A program made the position numbers and the translations under genes. From NCBI GenBank assembly GCA_022749755.1, contig CM040448.1, positions 7,128,481 to 7,192,480 of the forward strand: DNA of 64,000 bases. The letters are read 5' to 3'. Positions within the stretch are counted from its first letter, which is position 1, and every line of letters begins with the position of its first letter. Shown here piece after piece: positions 10,401 through 22,619 of this stretch. The notes beneath the pieces are model-generated. The model was not told where the DNA came from. It searched no databases and saw only the letters and a list, made by a program, of their open reading frames with translations. This DNA is from Azadirachta indica (Eukaryota; Streptophyta; Magnoliopsida; Sapindales; Meliaceae).

Positions 10401-13400
10401 TTGTAATAACTTTTGCTTGCTTTGGTGGCCTTGGATTGATTTATGGTTGGCTTGAGAATTTGCTTTCTTCTCTCCTTCCATAGCACTTGCTAGTTGACTC
10501 ACTTGCATCACTAGTTTGTGTACAAAAGCTTTTAGTTATTTTCTTACAATTTAGATTGTTCTTGAAATACTTGTTGACTTTTAGCCAATTTTACCATCAT
10601 TTTAGAAAGACTAGATATTGTTTCTTTAAGTGCATTTACTCTAGAAGAGTATGTTGGCTTTTGTTGAGCAGTTTCTTAATATTGTCCTTTCGAAATTGAT
10701 AGTTTTGGTCATTTCTTGACTGAAACCTCTTGGCGGAGTGAATTTTTTATTTTGATTATTGTTGTAAACTTTACTTTTCCTTAAATTAAGTGTTCTAAAA
10801 TCCAAATTAAAACTTTCAAGCATATGAATCAATTGTACTATGATAGTTATTCTAAGAGGTTGATCCCACGGAGAATAGATTTTATTAATGTCTTTTGTAT
10901 TACTAAACCCTAGAATGAATGCAAAAACCTTAATTGAATAGATAATGAAGATTTAAGTGTAAACTAAATAAAGACAGCCAATAAGGTAAAATAGAAATTC
11001 CCAAGAGAGCAAATCTAGAACAATAAATTGATCAAGGCAAAAGGCGTTAGGGTTCAAGAATCCCACTAATTTAACTTTCATAGCATATTTCTATAATTAA
11101 GGAATTCTATCAACTTAATATGGTAGCAATCTTCTTAACGTGCAATGTGGTCACATGCAAAAGTTTTTCATTGATTATAAATTTAATCTTGGTGTTAGAT
11201 TTAACTCACCTATTCTAAAATATGTAATAATAATTGGTGTAAACTATTATTATCATGTCAACAATGCATTAAGCATTATGAAAACAAGAAGATCGTGCAA
11301 TAACAATCAAGTTGGTATGGGTATCATGATCACAATTCATTTATATTAGAAGCATTCAAGATAAGGAATTATTGTGGTCCTTAAATCTTACATTAATACA
11401 TCATACATTTAATTCATAAAGGATGTAGTTCTAAATTATTTAAACATCAAATAAAAATATTTAGGAACATATGAATGAAAATCACCATAATTAAGTCTAA
11501 GAACATCTTAAATTAACATAAACCATGAAAGATCTAATTAAGAGAGTTTAGTCACTAAAGAACATGATAAAATACAAGAAAGTGTTATAAAGATAGAAGA
11601 TGAAAACACCTTTCTGAAGCTTGGCCTCTTTAGAACCCTCCTTGCCTTATGTCTTACTCGTCAGTTATTGGCTCCTTAAAGATAAAGATGTGCTCTCTTT
11701 ATATAGTGGTACTTAGAGACATTAATCCTATCTTAACTAAAATTTCACTTTGACTTTGAGTCTGTTTAATATAATTTTTCAAATAAACTATTTTGAAGTA
11801 AATCTTTTACCCGTAAAATTTTTGTAAGTAGAGTTGTTAGCAAAGATTTATTAATTATTTGGTTATCACAAATAACTTTTGAGAAATTTTGAGTAATTAC
11901 TTTAATAAAAAAATGTTGAATGTTTATTTTAAAGAAATAATGTATATTCCTTTTAAAACTAAAATAAAGGTATTTTAGATAATTCCGTCTTTAAAAAAAA
12001 GTTGAAGAAACTTTACTATCAAAAGCTTAAATTTTGGGTTTCTTTTAGTAGAAGGAAAATAGATTTTTTAATTCCTAAAAACTCTTTTTCGGTTCAACCG
12101 AACGACACCCAAAAATTTTAAAAACACTTTTATCATTAAAAAAACCCTTTTAATTAATGAAAAAGCTAAAACTAAACAAGCACTTTGACTTATTTTTCCT
12201 TATTTCTTAAGGAAAAACTATATTTTTCTCTTGCCAAAACAAGTCTTCAATAGTGGTTTAAATAATAAGCTTTCCTCGTCTAATTAGTAAAAATTTCTTT
12301 AATCCTTATTAAATCATCATTGCTTATAAAGACAAATAAAACAATAAAAACAAGTAGAAGACCACAAAATTTAAGAACTAACTAGTAAAACTAAGGCATA
12401 TATAATATAAATATATGTAAAATAATGAACATTTCAATTATTCCATCTAAAATTAGGATGATCTCTCTAAGTAGGCTTATAAGTGTTGGAGAATGGGTCA
12501 TTCTTTCATCAACTGAAGTTGCCAACTTGATCTTGTTTATAAGAACTCCCCATTGAATTAGATGGACATAACTCTATGGAATGACCTGGTTTAGAACAAA
12601 TGTAAAAAACTTTTAGTTGGTATTATTACGGACCAAGCATGTTAGCAAAAATAGATTCCATTTCTGAAACTAAGTATAATACCTAGGTTTCCAATTTGGT
12701 GGTTAAAGGAAAGGAAATCACATAAGCTCTCCTAGATGACTTTTTGTCATCAATGATCACTTGTTCAGAATTCGCACATATTGCTTCAAGCAAATACCAT
12801 GCCTCTTACTTAGTCTTTTAGAGAAAAACTTCATTAGATGCTCTATCAACCATTCTCCTATCATCAAAATGCAAATTGTTATTAAAGTATTGCATTTATT
12901 AGTGTAATGGAATGCCATGATGATGATAATTAATTAACAGCTATCTTTATCTTTCTTAAACTTCTCCAAAAGATTCTTCTCTTAGTCCTTAGCGAAATCC
13001 TATTATGTCTTTTTAATTAATTAGTTCTTTTGCCTAGGCCTAGCTAAAAAGGCATAAGTTTAGCAAAATTGAACCGAATTGCTTTGTTTGGTTCAGTTCA
13101 GTTCGGTTATTATAATAAGTTCGATTTCATTTGGTTTTAAATCAATCAGTTTAGTTTAAGCTCGGTTAAAAATTGGGAACCAACCGTAAACTGACTAGGA
13201 CCAAACTTAAAGAAAAAAGATATTGTTATATAAGTCCTTAAAGCATATAAAAATCATAAATACAGAAAAAATTCGTAAATAAATTCATATAAGAAAATGA
13301 GTGATTCTCCTAAATTTTACAAACTTTCTCTCTATTTGTAATTTTTATAAACTTTAAGAATTTATATGAAATTATTCCCTAAAAATTGAGACCGAAAATT

Positions 13401-13950
13401 TGAAGGAGGCTAAAATTGAATGGAACCAAATTGAATTAGTTTGGTTTGATATAGTTCCATAGTTTGGTTAACTTCAATTAAGTTCTTAAAAATTAAACTT
13501 TATTTCTATTTAGGTCGGTTTCTAAGAAAATCGACCAAACTTGATTATGCCCAGCTCTACTGTTGGCAAGGCATAAACTTTTGAATAAACTTATTCGCTA
13601 GTTGAATCCATTGAATAATTGAACCAATTGGTAAAGAATGTAACGAATCTTTGCTTTGTCCTTTAAAGAGAAAGGAAATAACATTAATCAGATTTACTCC
13701 TCATCTAGCCCATTTATCTTTGTAGGAAGCCAAATCTCGAGAAACTCCTTCACATGTAAAAAAGTGTCTTCAGTTGCCAAACCATGGAATTGAGGAAGAA
13801 ATTGGATTATTCAAAATTTGATCCAATTGTTGGCATTGGTAGGTAGCATAAAAAATGCAAAAAGATGCACCATTCATTTGAGGCATGAAGCAAGTTTTAA
13901 GAGTAAGTGGAGGTGCACTAATTTGTTTAAATTGTGATAATTTATATTTT
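10400..13950 (-). pseudogene. Athila/Tat-type Ty3 gag remnant, interrupted by a solo LTR
   Basis: Two minus-strand segments, 12437-13950 (N-terminal side) and 10400-10759 (C-terminal side), match segment by segment the gag remnant at 41600-42960. For example, the stretch around 12480-12570 aligns with 42010-42090, and 10410-10640 aligns with 41600-41850. The frame is broken by many stops, so no product is expected. The gap between the two halves is exactly filled by the solo LTR at 10760-12436. The gag identity rests on residual blocks in the sister copy (see 41600). Confidence 0.65.
10760..12436 (-). mobile_element. Solo LTR (Athila-like, 1677 bp) nested in gag, 5-bp target duplication
   Basis: On the plus strand the insertion begins TGTTGTAAAC and ends GAACATTTCA. 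It is flanked on both sides by ATTAT (10755-10759 and 12437-12441). It therefore has TG...CA termini and a perfect 5-bp target duplication, as expected for LTR integration followed by LTR-LTR recombination. The same gag sequence resumes on either side. The LTR is homologous, in reverse orientation, to the LTR at 45884-47408. Shared landmarks are the GATCCCA block next to the LTR 3' end, the initial TGATATGTTCATT-like start, and the middle part around 10990-11380. Confidence 0.85.
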
Positions 13951-14197
13951 GATGATTAAAATTATGTATTGAATTCAGTACAAAATATAGAAGATACAAA
14001 GTGTTTGGTATTAATTCTTGGGTTACAAATTTGATTGTTTATTTTTTAAAACCTAAATCAACTCCTCTTGGGTTGTCTAGTTATAATTTCAAGAATTTCT
14101 TCTTCTTCAATTCCAAGATTTTTTTATTCACAAAATTTCCTAACTCTTTGAAGTTTTGTAAATGGTGTCTCTTCTATGAATGAATATTCTTTTTGTG

Positions 14198-14626
14198 TGT
14201 TTGGGAAGATAGCCTCGGCCCCATGAAATTAATGGGCTTCATGCTAACTGGCCTGATGTTTGGGCAGTTCCAATACATCTTGTTCAGCTTACCTTAGAAA
14301 AGATTCTGATCGAGTGTCACACAAGTGAATCTAATCGGCTAATAAGACTGTCACTTAAAGGAATTCTTATGAGAGAGGGAAAACTAAAATTAAGAATCCT
14401 AATTTAAGGCGAACTGAAATTCTGTTAAATACTTTCATGCTTCTGTTATAATTTCTAATATTATTAGGATAGGAAATTAACACTACATATGTATCACATT
14501 CTTTTCATATAAATTCATTCAAAATTTTTTTGAAATAAGTAATAAAGCAATTTTTCTTTTGGGTGAAAAAGAGAAAAATTCAATCTTTACTGTGTAGTAT
14601 TGAAGTCACAAATTTCGATATCAATA
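14198..14626 (+). repeat. 5' LTR of the non-coding LTR element
   Basis: 429 bp, paired with 16012-16437. Both contain GTCACTTRAAGGAATYCTTATGA, TCCTAATTTAAGGCGAACT and an AATAAAGCAATTTTT segment near the end that may serve as the poly(A) signal. Differences are spread along the length, mostly transitions. Confidence 0.88.
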
Positions 14627-14756
14627 GTTGGCACCATTTGTAGAAAAATATAAAAAGTCATGAAAGTTAATAGGGAACAAGAACCTCGGTAAAGAAATTA
14701 AAGGCAAACAGGGGAAAAAAAAAAGTTACATGAGCTGATATTCTACTCTTTAGGAA

Positions 14757-15585
14757 AAAGATCTGACCACAGTTTAGATCAAGCAACCATGGAACGTAGA
14801 GATGCTGAAGAAGTATTACTCTTGAAAAATCGTTGATGAAAAGATCTGAACATGATTCAGATTACAACGATTATCTTATTTTGATATCTTAGTATCTGAA
14901 GAGTTGTTATAAACAAATCTGACCACAGTTTAAATCAAAACAATGATGATTGAAAATTCAACAGAGTTCATTTGCTTAGCCAATTGTTATAAAAAGATTT
15001 TATCACAGTTCATATCAAATGACGATGATTAGAAGATTATCAAATTTCGTTTATTCAACAAATTGTTATAAAAAGATCTGACCATAGTTTAAATCAGATT
15101 GAAATATCAATAAATTTTAGCAAACTACCATAAAAAGATTTGACCACAGTTCAGATCAAACAACGATAATTAAGAATTTAATAGAGTTTGTTTACTTAGT
15201 AAATTTTGTTGTAAAAAAATCTGATCACAATTCAAATCAGACAATGATTAGAAGTCGTTCATCCGAAAAATTCATTAAAAAAATCTAACCATAATTTAGA
15301 TCAGAAAATTAGTAAATTTTGCTATTTAAGAAACTATCGTAAAAAACATCTTACCTCAATTTGGATCAAATGATGAAATAAGTTTAAAAAAAAGTTGTTA
15401 TAAAAAGATTTGACTTTAATTCAAACCATACAACAATCAAAAGAATTATAAAATTTGTTTTATACAAAAATTGTTAAAAAGAAAACCTAGTCAAAGTCCA
15501 GGCCTTATGACAAGCTCTGTTCGAGATTAGCAAAATCCGTTTCAATCAAAAAACATAAAAAAAGATCTGAAAGCAAGTTCAGGCC
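14757..15585 (+). repeat. Degenerate tandem array of hairpin-forming units inside the LTR element
   Basis: About 11-12 units of 60-82 bp, each opening with AAAAAGATCTGACCACAGTTCAGATCA-like sequence (the core is GATCTGA, 7 bases, TCAGATC). The core is a 7-bp inverted repeat and is better conserved than the AT-rich remainder of each unit. The remainder often ends TTGTTATAA. The array fills most of the internal region. Function unknown; it could be a packaging or RNA-structure element, or simply satellite-like expansion. Confidence 0.8.
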
Positions 15586-16011
15586 ACGATATGTCTCAGT
15601 ACGCAATTTTTATTTACTCCATATGATTTGCTTGATTAAGATAATGGAAGAAAAAAATATTACAAGTAAACATTGATATAATGTTAGCTAAAAACCAAAA
15701 AAAAGTAAATATTGTCAACTTAAGTATTAAAAATTATGAGCACAAGAAACACAATTCTCTAAATTCTTATTTATGTTTTCTACATTTTTTGCTATTAAAA
15801 AAAAAAAAACTTCTCTAACTTAAGCATCAGAAGGTTTTTGTCGATAAAACAAGTTTTTCCTGATCGTTATTTGTTTTATAAGTTATCTACAACAAAGAGA
15901 AGTAATTGTTGTTGGATGTTAAGGTTCAAGTTTGAGGTTCAAATATGTAGATTGTTCTTAAATTAAGTTTCCAGTAAAAGGACTAGTTTCATTGATAATT
16001 AGGGGGCTTAA

Positions 16012-16437
16012 TGTTTGGGAAAATAGCCTGGGGCCCATGAAAATAATAGACTTCGTGTTAACTGGTCTGATGCTTGGGCAATTCTTATACATCCTGTTCA
16101 GCTTAACTTAGAAAAGATTATGATCAAGCATCACACAAGTGAGTCTGATCGACTAATAAGGCTGTCACTTGAAGGAATCCTTATGAAAGGAGAAAACTAA
16201 AATTAGTAATCCTAATTTAAGGCGAACTAGAATTCTGCTAGATACTCTTCTGATTCTGTTATAATTCTTAATATTATTAAGATAAGGAAATTAGCACTAT
16301 ATATATATCACATTTTTTTCATATAAATTCATTTATAATTTTTCTGAAATAAATAATAAAGCAATTTTTTTTTAAGAATAAGAGAAAATTTCAATTACTA
16401 CTATGTGGTATCGAAGTCATAAATTTCAATATCAACA
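16012..16437 (+). repeat. 3' LTR of the non-coding LTR element
   Basis: 426 bp, directly preceded by a purine-rich tract (AGGGGGCTTAA at 16001-16011) that would prime plus-strand synthesis. It ends in CA at 16437, followed by the target duplication copy TTATG. Confidence 0.88.
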
Positions 16438-16739
16438 TTATGTAATCTTGAATTTTGAAGATGATTCAATCATAAACCTTTGAAAAAAAAATAAGAACAA
16501 AAGAAAAGAAAAGAAATGCGGGAAAGTAAAAGAGAAATACAAAAATTAAAATAATAGCAATAGGGAGAAATCCTAAATAAGAAAGTAAAATCCTAATCTA
16601 AATAGAAAAACCTCGTCCCAATTATTTATCTTTGTATTTGAGCTCTACTTCCTAAAATGCAATCTAATATAATCAGAAAACAAAATGCAATCTAATGAAG
16701 CTAAGATATTGAATTTCACAAGATTTTAGATTTAGGATT

Positions 16740-17010
16740 TCTAGTTAATAGACCTTAAATTACAACAGCGTCAAAAACTTGTGAAATTTTAATTCTTTTA
16801 AATTAAGAGTTCTAGAATCTAAATTAAAACATGAATTAATTTAAGTATAGTAGCTACTCCCACAAGGTCGATTTGACAAAGAATAGATTAGATTAATATT
16901 TTTTTATTACCAAACCATAGAATGAATGCAAAAACCTTAATATGAATGTAAGACAAATAGTTAAATTTTAAATAAACTAAAACTATAAGACGGTAAATAA
17001 AGTAAAATAG
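16740..17010 (-). repeat. Athila-like LTR fragment
   Basis: The stretch beginning around 16785 (AATTAAGAGTTCTAGAATCT) and continuing through AATGAATGCAAAAACCTTAAT parallels 10780-10940 of the solo LTR. This is therefore the 3' end of a third LTR copy in the same orientation, cut off beyond about 17010. No target duplication was identified. Confidence 0.6.
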
Positions 17011-17466
17011 ATAAAGCCACATGATAGTCAATTAAGAAATTCTTATTAGTTCAAATACAAATAATAATAGGAGATAGTAGATAAGAGAATTTCTTTGTAT
17101 ATAATTATAATATTATGAAATAAATATACATTATTAAAATATAGGAGGTTTTATAAAATTTATTTCAACATATTCATCTGATTGCTTGTCTCCACGTGAT
17201 CAAAACGCTGGGATTATTTGTTTCTTCACTAAACTTCAAGAGATAAATGTTAATACTCTATTTCTTAATTAATTTTTATGTAAGTGCATAAAAGAGACAA
17301 AAAAGTTTTTATCCATTATTTTAAGATATTTTCAACTGTAAATTTAACTAATAAATAAAAATATAATTTATTTAATTTTAATAATGTGTTCTCTGTCCTT
17401 TATTTTTTTTCTCCATTAAACCGTATGGTACAAGAAATTAAGATAAAAATAATATTATTTTATTTC

Positions 17467-18943
17467 ATAGAGGTGTTATCACATCCTCTTAAGGTTTGAT
17501 ATGATATCATTTAAAAAATATTTTTATAAAAATGATCACTTATCACCTCTACTTTATTTTAGTGGTATAACTATTTAATGGGATCAAAGGATAAAATTGT
17601 AAATTTAATGAATCATTTTAAATTTATTTTTAAATAATAACATTTTATCCCTAAACTTTAGATAAACAATAAGTTAGAACATAATTTATGTGATTTTAAT
17701 AAATTATTGTTATTACAAAGTTAAATGATATTAAAATTAAGAACAAAAATAAATATTGATCATTAAGATTTTATCTTTAACAAATTAATATATAGTATTA
17801 ATAAATTAATATCATATTCAAATTCTAGAAAACACAAATAATTCTAATAATAAAAAAATTAATATCATATTAAAATTTTAGAAAATGCGGATAATTCTAA
17901 CAATATAAAATTTTAATTTAATAATTATAACAATTTGTAAAATTATAAAAACTTCCTCCAATCAAATAAAATACTAAAAAATAAAGTCTAAAAAATTTAT
18001 AAATATTAGTAAAATTTCAAAAGAAAAGAACTAATTAACAAGAACAATATATAAATACAAACTAAATTTTCAAGCAAATTAATGTAATAAATTGCAACGT
18101 ATGAATAACAATAATATGCACATAAATACGTAAAATATTCTCAAAAATTAATTGATCTAATTAATTATTGCAAAAATTGAAGATAAAATTTCATATATCC
18201 CATATAATGCAAACATAAAATTACAAATTTAAAATTAATTAATTAAATCTTTTTACTATTTAAAAGTATTTTTAATAGTATTAAAAATTTAAAATCTATA
18301 ACTTAGGTTTAAAAGTAAAAATATAAATTAAAGATAAGGTTAAAAATTAGATTATGACTTAAGGTTCCATTGTATTTTGTCTTTTTAAGCATAAAAGAAC
18401 ATTATTTTGGTAACCAAACTTGTAAAAAAAGATAAAATAAATATTTTATACAGATATTTATGAATATTTTAGAATATACATATCTATACTATATCTTAAA
18501 CATATATTATACACTCTTACTATATATATATATCATATATGATTATATACTTACTATTAAAATAAAATACAGACAGATATACTAATGGATTTTATAATTT
18601 ATGTGAGTTTAAATGACTTTATATCTCTCCTTTATTCAATCTAATATAAAGAGATTTTCTGAATTTTTATTTATTTAATTGGGATAAATAGATAATTTTA
18701 TATAATTTTATTACCAGTTTAGATGATAAGACTTAATTTATTAATGTCTATAAATCAATTTTAATTTGCTGTTTTACCAAAATTTAGAAATTATAATATT
18801 ATATTTTATTTGAGTTATTGAAGATAAATTTGTAATTATGACAAATTCTATCAAAATAGGAGTAGTAAGTAATTATTTTTATAAAAATATTTTTTAATGA
18901 TATTATACTAAATTTTAGGGAAGAAATATGATAATACCTCTAT
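17467..18943. mobile_element. 1.48-kb non-coding TIR element upstream of FIS1
   Basis: The first roughly 95 bp (ATAGAGGTGTTATCACAT...) and the reverse complement of the last roughly 95 bp (ATAGAGGTATTATCATAT...) align with scattered mismatches and a few small indels. They share an uninterrupted TTAAAAAATATTTTTATAAAAAT core. The interior is extremely AT-rich and has no ORF. Long terminal inverted repeats with no coding suggest a non-autonomous DNA transposon, possibly Mutator-like or foldback. No target duplication was clear, so the exact ends may be off by several bases. Confidence 0.6.
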
Positions 18944-18998
18944 TTCTTAACTCTTAAGGGACCGAGTATAGTTTTCTGATTTCACTTCCAGGAATTTT

Positions 18999-19858
18999 CA
19001 CATATACCTCCCTTAAAGTTTATTATAATAACAAATAAATAAAATATTTAATTAATAATTACAATCTTTCAAAATAACGATAGCTAAATTAATTATTAGT
19101 TGACGACTCAATTTAAATAAATAATACAAATATCTCTATCTTTATTAAAACAAACCAGCTGATATTTTTTAAATATTGAAAACTTGTGCTTTATATTATA
19201 TGAATATTGATTTGCATATTTTCTTTGAGGAATTTGAATTTTTAAATAGCAAGCAAAAGGGATTGAAGACTAAGATTCTCAATAAGAAAATATGCATTAA
19301 GAACTAGTAAAAAATTATCATTTATTCTTTTAGTTTTGAATTTTTTATTGAGTCATAAGAGAGAATTAATAATAGAGCTTCGAGTCTATCTTTATATTAA
19401 TTAATGATCAACACCAATGATTATTAATTATCTTTGAATAGGGAAGAAAAATGTATTATGTTGTCCCAACTCATACTATAAAATTTAAATCTATTCATAC
19501 TTTATGCTCTACCTAAATTTTTAAGATGGTCTAACCTAATCCATAAACTTATTAAATTCGTGTTGTGTTGGATTGAACTTTTGAGCTTTTTTTCATTTCA
19601 AGATTTTAACTCTATATAAGAGATAAAATGATAAATTAATTAATTAAAAATTTTAACAGATTAGATTTTGAATTATTTATTTGAATCTTTTATAATATTT
19701 TAAATTATGTATATATATTTAAAATACAAACAAAATAATAAAAAAATATCAATAAAAATAAAAAATGAATAAATTTATAATTTATTATTATTTATTTAAT
19801 TAAGTTGAACAATTGTGAGTATTATATGTTATTATAGCAAACTTCAGGGAGGTATGTG
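18999..19858. mobile_element. 0.86-kb non-coding TIR element abutting the FIS1 promoter
   Basis: The left end reads CACATATACCTCCCTTAAAGTTT. The right end, reversed, reads CACATACCTCCCTGAAGTTT, continuing into TATAATAACA on both sides with two small indels, so about 37 bp of inverted repeat. The interior is AT-rich and has no ORF. A related CACATACCTCCC end occurs near 60915. Superfamily and target duplication are unresolved. The right end lies about 70 bp before the FIS1 start codon. Confidence 0.55.
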
Positions 19859-19880
19859 TTAATACGCTTTCTGCTCTTGG

Positions 19881-19887
19881 TATAAAA
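19881..19887 (+). promoter_or_regulatory. Probable TATA box of FIS1
   Basis: TATAAAA 48 bp upstream of the FIS1 ATG. With a usual spacing near 30 bp, transcription would start about 19910, giving a very short leader. The context is unusually GC-richer than the AT-rich element just upstream. Confidence 0.55.
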
Positions 19888-19928
19888 CGCCCCGACAATC
19901 AGACCCCCTATTTTTCATCAGTAAACTC

Positions 19929-22469
19929 ATGGACGCGAAGATCGGCAAGTTTTTTGATTCCATTGGCTCCTTCTTCGGCGGCGGCGATCAGATTCCCTGG
20001 TGCGACCGTGATATCATCGCCGTATGAACACGTTTCTAAATTTTTTTATAATTATTATAAATGTTTAGATTTGAATTTTACAAGTATCATTTATGAAATT
20101 ATTTGCTCAAAACACCAGTTTCTTATACAAATTGCTTGAAATTGTTATCCTTTGATTTCTTCTTTCTAGTGTTATAATTGTCTTAGGATCCTCATCTGAA
20201 TTGGGGAATCAAGCCAAATTAACCCCTTTCTTCCATTGCCAAACATCAGATATCTTTAAATTTGAAGAAATTGGACTTTAGTTTTAACTTTACTTTTGCT
20301 AGCAGGGTTGTGAGAGAGAGGTTGCTGAAGCTTCTAACGATGGCTCTGATAAACAGAAGAGTGAAAGCCTTATGCGCTTGTCATGGGCTCTTGTTCATTC
20401 AAGGCAAGCAGAAGACGTGCAACGTGGCATAGCCATGCTTGAAGGTAAACTAAATTAAATCATTTTCTTCCATGATGCTTGTCTGTGTTACATTTCTGCT
20501 GTTTATAAATTAGTCTATTTCATCTTGCCGTCGATAAATTATCTGCCGACTGGAATTTATATTCATACTTTTATTCTTTTTGTGTTCCATCTTCAAATAT
20601 GTGCTTAACCTTGGACCTGGCTTAACCCATTCACCTTATCTACTGGGCCACTAATAGATTGTCAATCTCAATTTCATTGCAGTTCTCCAACTGTAATAGT
20701 TCATCACTATGGGCTACCTGGAAATTTATTTGTTTTTTTATTTATTTGTTGATGTAAGGTTTTAGTTTTATGGATATACAGAGTTATTTCCATTAACATT
20801 CTCTTGAAATACTTCTACCCTTATTTTGAGATTTGGTTTAAATGTGATATCCCATTTTCTTCAGCTATAGTTCCTTTTATAAGCCATGACATTCCCTTGA
20901 AATGTTTCCTAGTACAAACTGCTTGGGGTTTGGTTTGGCCTTAAGCAAGGGCCTCATCCCCTTGGGTTATAGTTGCTTCACTCTCTTTCCAAGGATAATT
21001 TAAGTTTCTCTCTCCCCACCCACTTCTGTTCCTCAATTTGTGGTATTTATTGATTTACCTTTCATTTTGTTTTAATATCATCTCTATTTCAACTTCCTCT
21101 ATCATTATTTTGTATATTCGCGGACTTTTGGCTGTATGATCTACTGCAACATAATTTGAGCCATTATCACTGCCTGGCAAAGGTAGCCTGCTATGAATAT
21201 AGTTGGCCTGTACAATGAAACTCAATTTGTGATTGGGAGTAATCTCCTTAGATCCTTCTTTTACTAGGCATCTCTATCTCAGCTTCTTCTATCATTATTT
21301 TGTGAATGTGTGGGCTTTTGGCTATATGATGTACCGCAACATAATTAGAGCCATTATCACAGCCTGGCAAACCTAGCCTGCTATGAATATTTTTGGCCAG
21401 TATAATGGGAACTAAATATTTGATTGAAAACAATATCTTAGATCCTTCTTTCTAAAGATAATAATTTCTGAACAATGGCCAAAAGTTATGGCAGTCTCTT
21501 TGCAGATTCCCTGCCATGTAAGTTCTTAATGAAATGATTGTTTAAAATTGAAAACTATTGGTTTCACAAAGCTATATTTTGCTAGTCATTAATGACCGTG
21601 AGCTGATTTCTCAATATCTCATTTGAGTCCTAGCATGACAATTATGTGAAGGAATAATGTCTTAAGCTATTGTTTTGTCAAGCTGCCTATATAACACAAG
21701 CAATTGGAACTGAAGCCTAAATGCCCTATTTTCCTGAATAGAAATGTAACACATTGATGATAAAGGTTGAAAACTTGTGAAGGATGTGAAGTTGATTCAA
21801 GGATCTTTTGTAAATGAAATCTGTTGCATATGAAGTAATCGTCATCTACCTCTTTTATTTATTTCAATAACCTCTGCCCAGGCTGTTCTGTCAAGATGCT
21901 GTTGGTCCTTGCTTTGACTCAATAATTTTATCTATTATCTGCAATTTATATTGTAATTTTTTGCTTGCAGCATCATTAGTCAATAGTAGCCCTCCTTTGC
22001 AACAGAGAGAAAAGCTTTATCTTCTGGCTGTCGGATACTACAGAACTGGTGAATATGCAAGGAGTCGTCAACTTGTGGAGCAATGTTTAGAGGTCTTCTT
22101 CTTCTTCTCTCTCTCTTTTTTGTACCCTTTTCTTTTCTTTGTAGTCTGGTTTTATGGCCTGAAATGTGCTCTTATTTAGTGTTTCATTTAGTTTTAAAAG
22201 TTTGTTTTCTTTTAAAACTTTTGGTCTTTTAGATTGCACCTGATTGGAGGCAGGCTTTGACTCTTAAGAAGACTATTGAAGATCGAATTGCTAAAGGTGA
22301 AATAACTAGAAAATTTTAGGAACTTTTGAATATCAGAAAGGTGTCAAACTGAATGAATTGCAAATATCTCTGTTTCCTTGCAGATGGTGTCATTGGAATC
22401 GGCATTACCGCAACTGCTGTGGGACTTATAGCTGGTGGGATTGCTGCAGCATTGGCTCGCAAGAAGTGA
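19929..22469 (+). CDS. FIS1: Mitochondrial/peroxisomal fission 1 protein (FIS1), five exons
   Basis: Coding exons are 19929-20021, 20306-20444, 21971-22092, 22233-22296 and 22384-22469. They give 504 nt and 167 aa, and phases match at every GT/AG junction. FIS1 is a tail-anchored outer-membrane protein that helps recruit the dynamin-related fission machinery to mitochondria and peroxisomes. The protein starts MDAKIGKFFDSIGSFFGG, as plant FIS1 does. A TPR-like helical bundle occupies about residues 30-135, with the conserved LSWALVHSR (exon 2) and REKLYLLAVGYYRTGEYARSR (exons 3). Exon 5 encodes a Gly/Ala-rich membrane anchor (about 142-164) and the basic tail RKK. Length is normal. The donor of intron 3 is GTCTTC, weak but canonical GT. 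Intron 2 is long (about 1.5 kb) and contains a near-duplicate pair of about 200-bp segments (around 21080-21230 and 21270-21430). Confidence 0.95.
21075..21450. repeat. Local duplication within FIS1 intron 2
   Basis: A segment with CTCTATTTCAACTTCCTCTATCATTATTTTGT, a GGCTTTTGGCTATATGAT-like phrase and GAGCCATTATCACTGCCTGGCAAA occurs at about 21080-21240 and again at about 21265-21440 with moderate divergence. It looks like a simple intronic tandem duplication with no coding consequence. Confidence 0.65.
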
Positions 22470-22613
22470 TAGAATCGAGTTCACCAATGTGCATAATAAT
22501 AGCTTGCATTTGGATTTTGTTTGTGTATGTTTTCTCAACTTTTACTGAAAATATGTTTTGGATAATCGTGAAAGTAATTGCTGAATGTAATCATTGTGTC
22601 ATTTTGATATTCC

Positions 22614-22619
22614 AATAAA
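22614..22619 (+). terminator. Probable FIS1 polyadenylation signal
   Basis: AATAAA 145 bp after the FIS1 stop codon, a usual distance for a plant 3' UTR. Inference from position only. Confidence 0.5.

Larger units (their letters stand above)
14198..16437 (+). mobile_element. Complete 2240-bp non-coding LTR element (TRIM/small-LARD type)
   Basis: Two LTRs (14198-14626 and 16012-16437) flank 1385 bp without coding capacity. Both begin TGTTTGGGAA. The 3' LTR ends ATATCAACA and the 5' LTR ends in a one-base variant (ATATCAATA). A primer-binding-like TGGCACCATTTGTAGAAA follows the 5' LTR. It looks like a decayed version of the TGGCGCC... tRNA-Arg site used by Tat-type elements. A polypurine-like AGGGGGCTTAA sits right before the 3' LTR. 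Flanks are TTGTG (14193-14197) and TTATG (16438-16442), a 5-bp target duplication differing by one transition. With no gag or pol, it must have depended on another element for movement. LTR divergence shows the insertion is old. Confidence 0.88.

Noticed and set aside
14757..15585. CRISPR-like repeat array
   Set aside because: Repeats are degenerate, variable in length and lie inside an LTR element in plant DNA; no cas genes.
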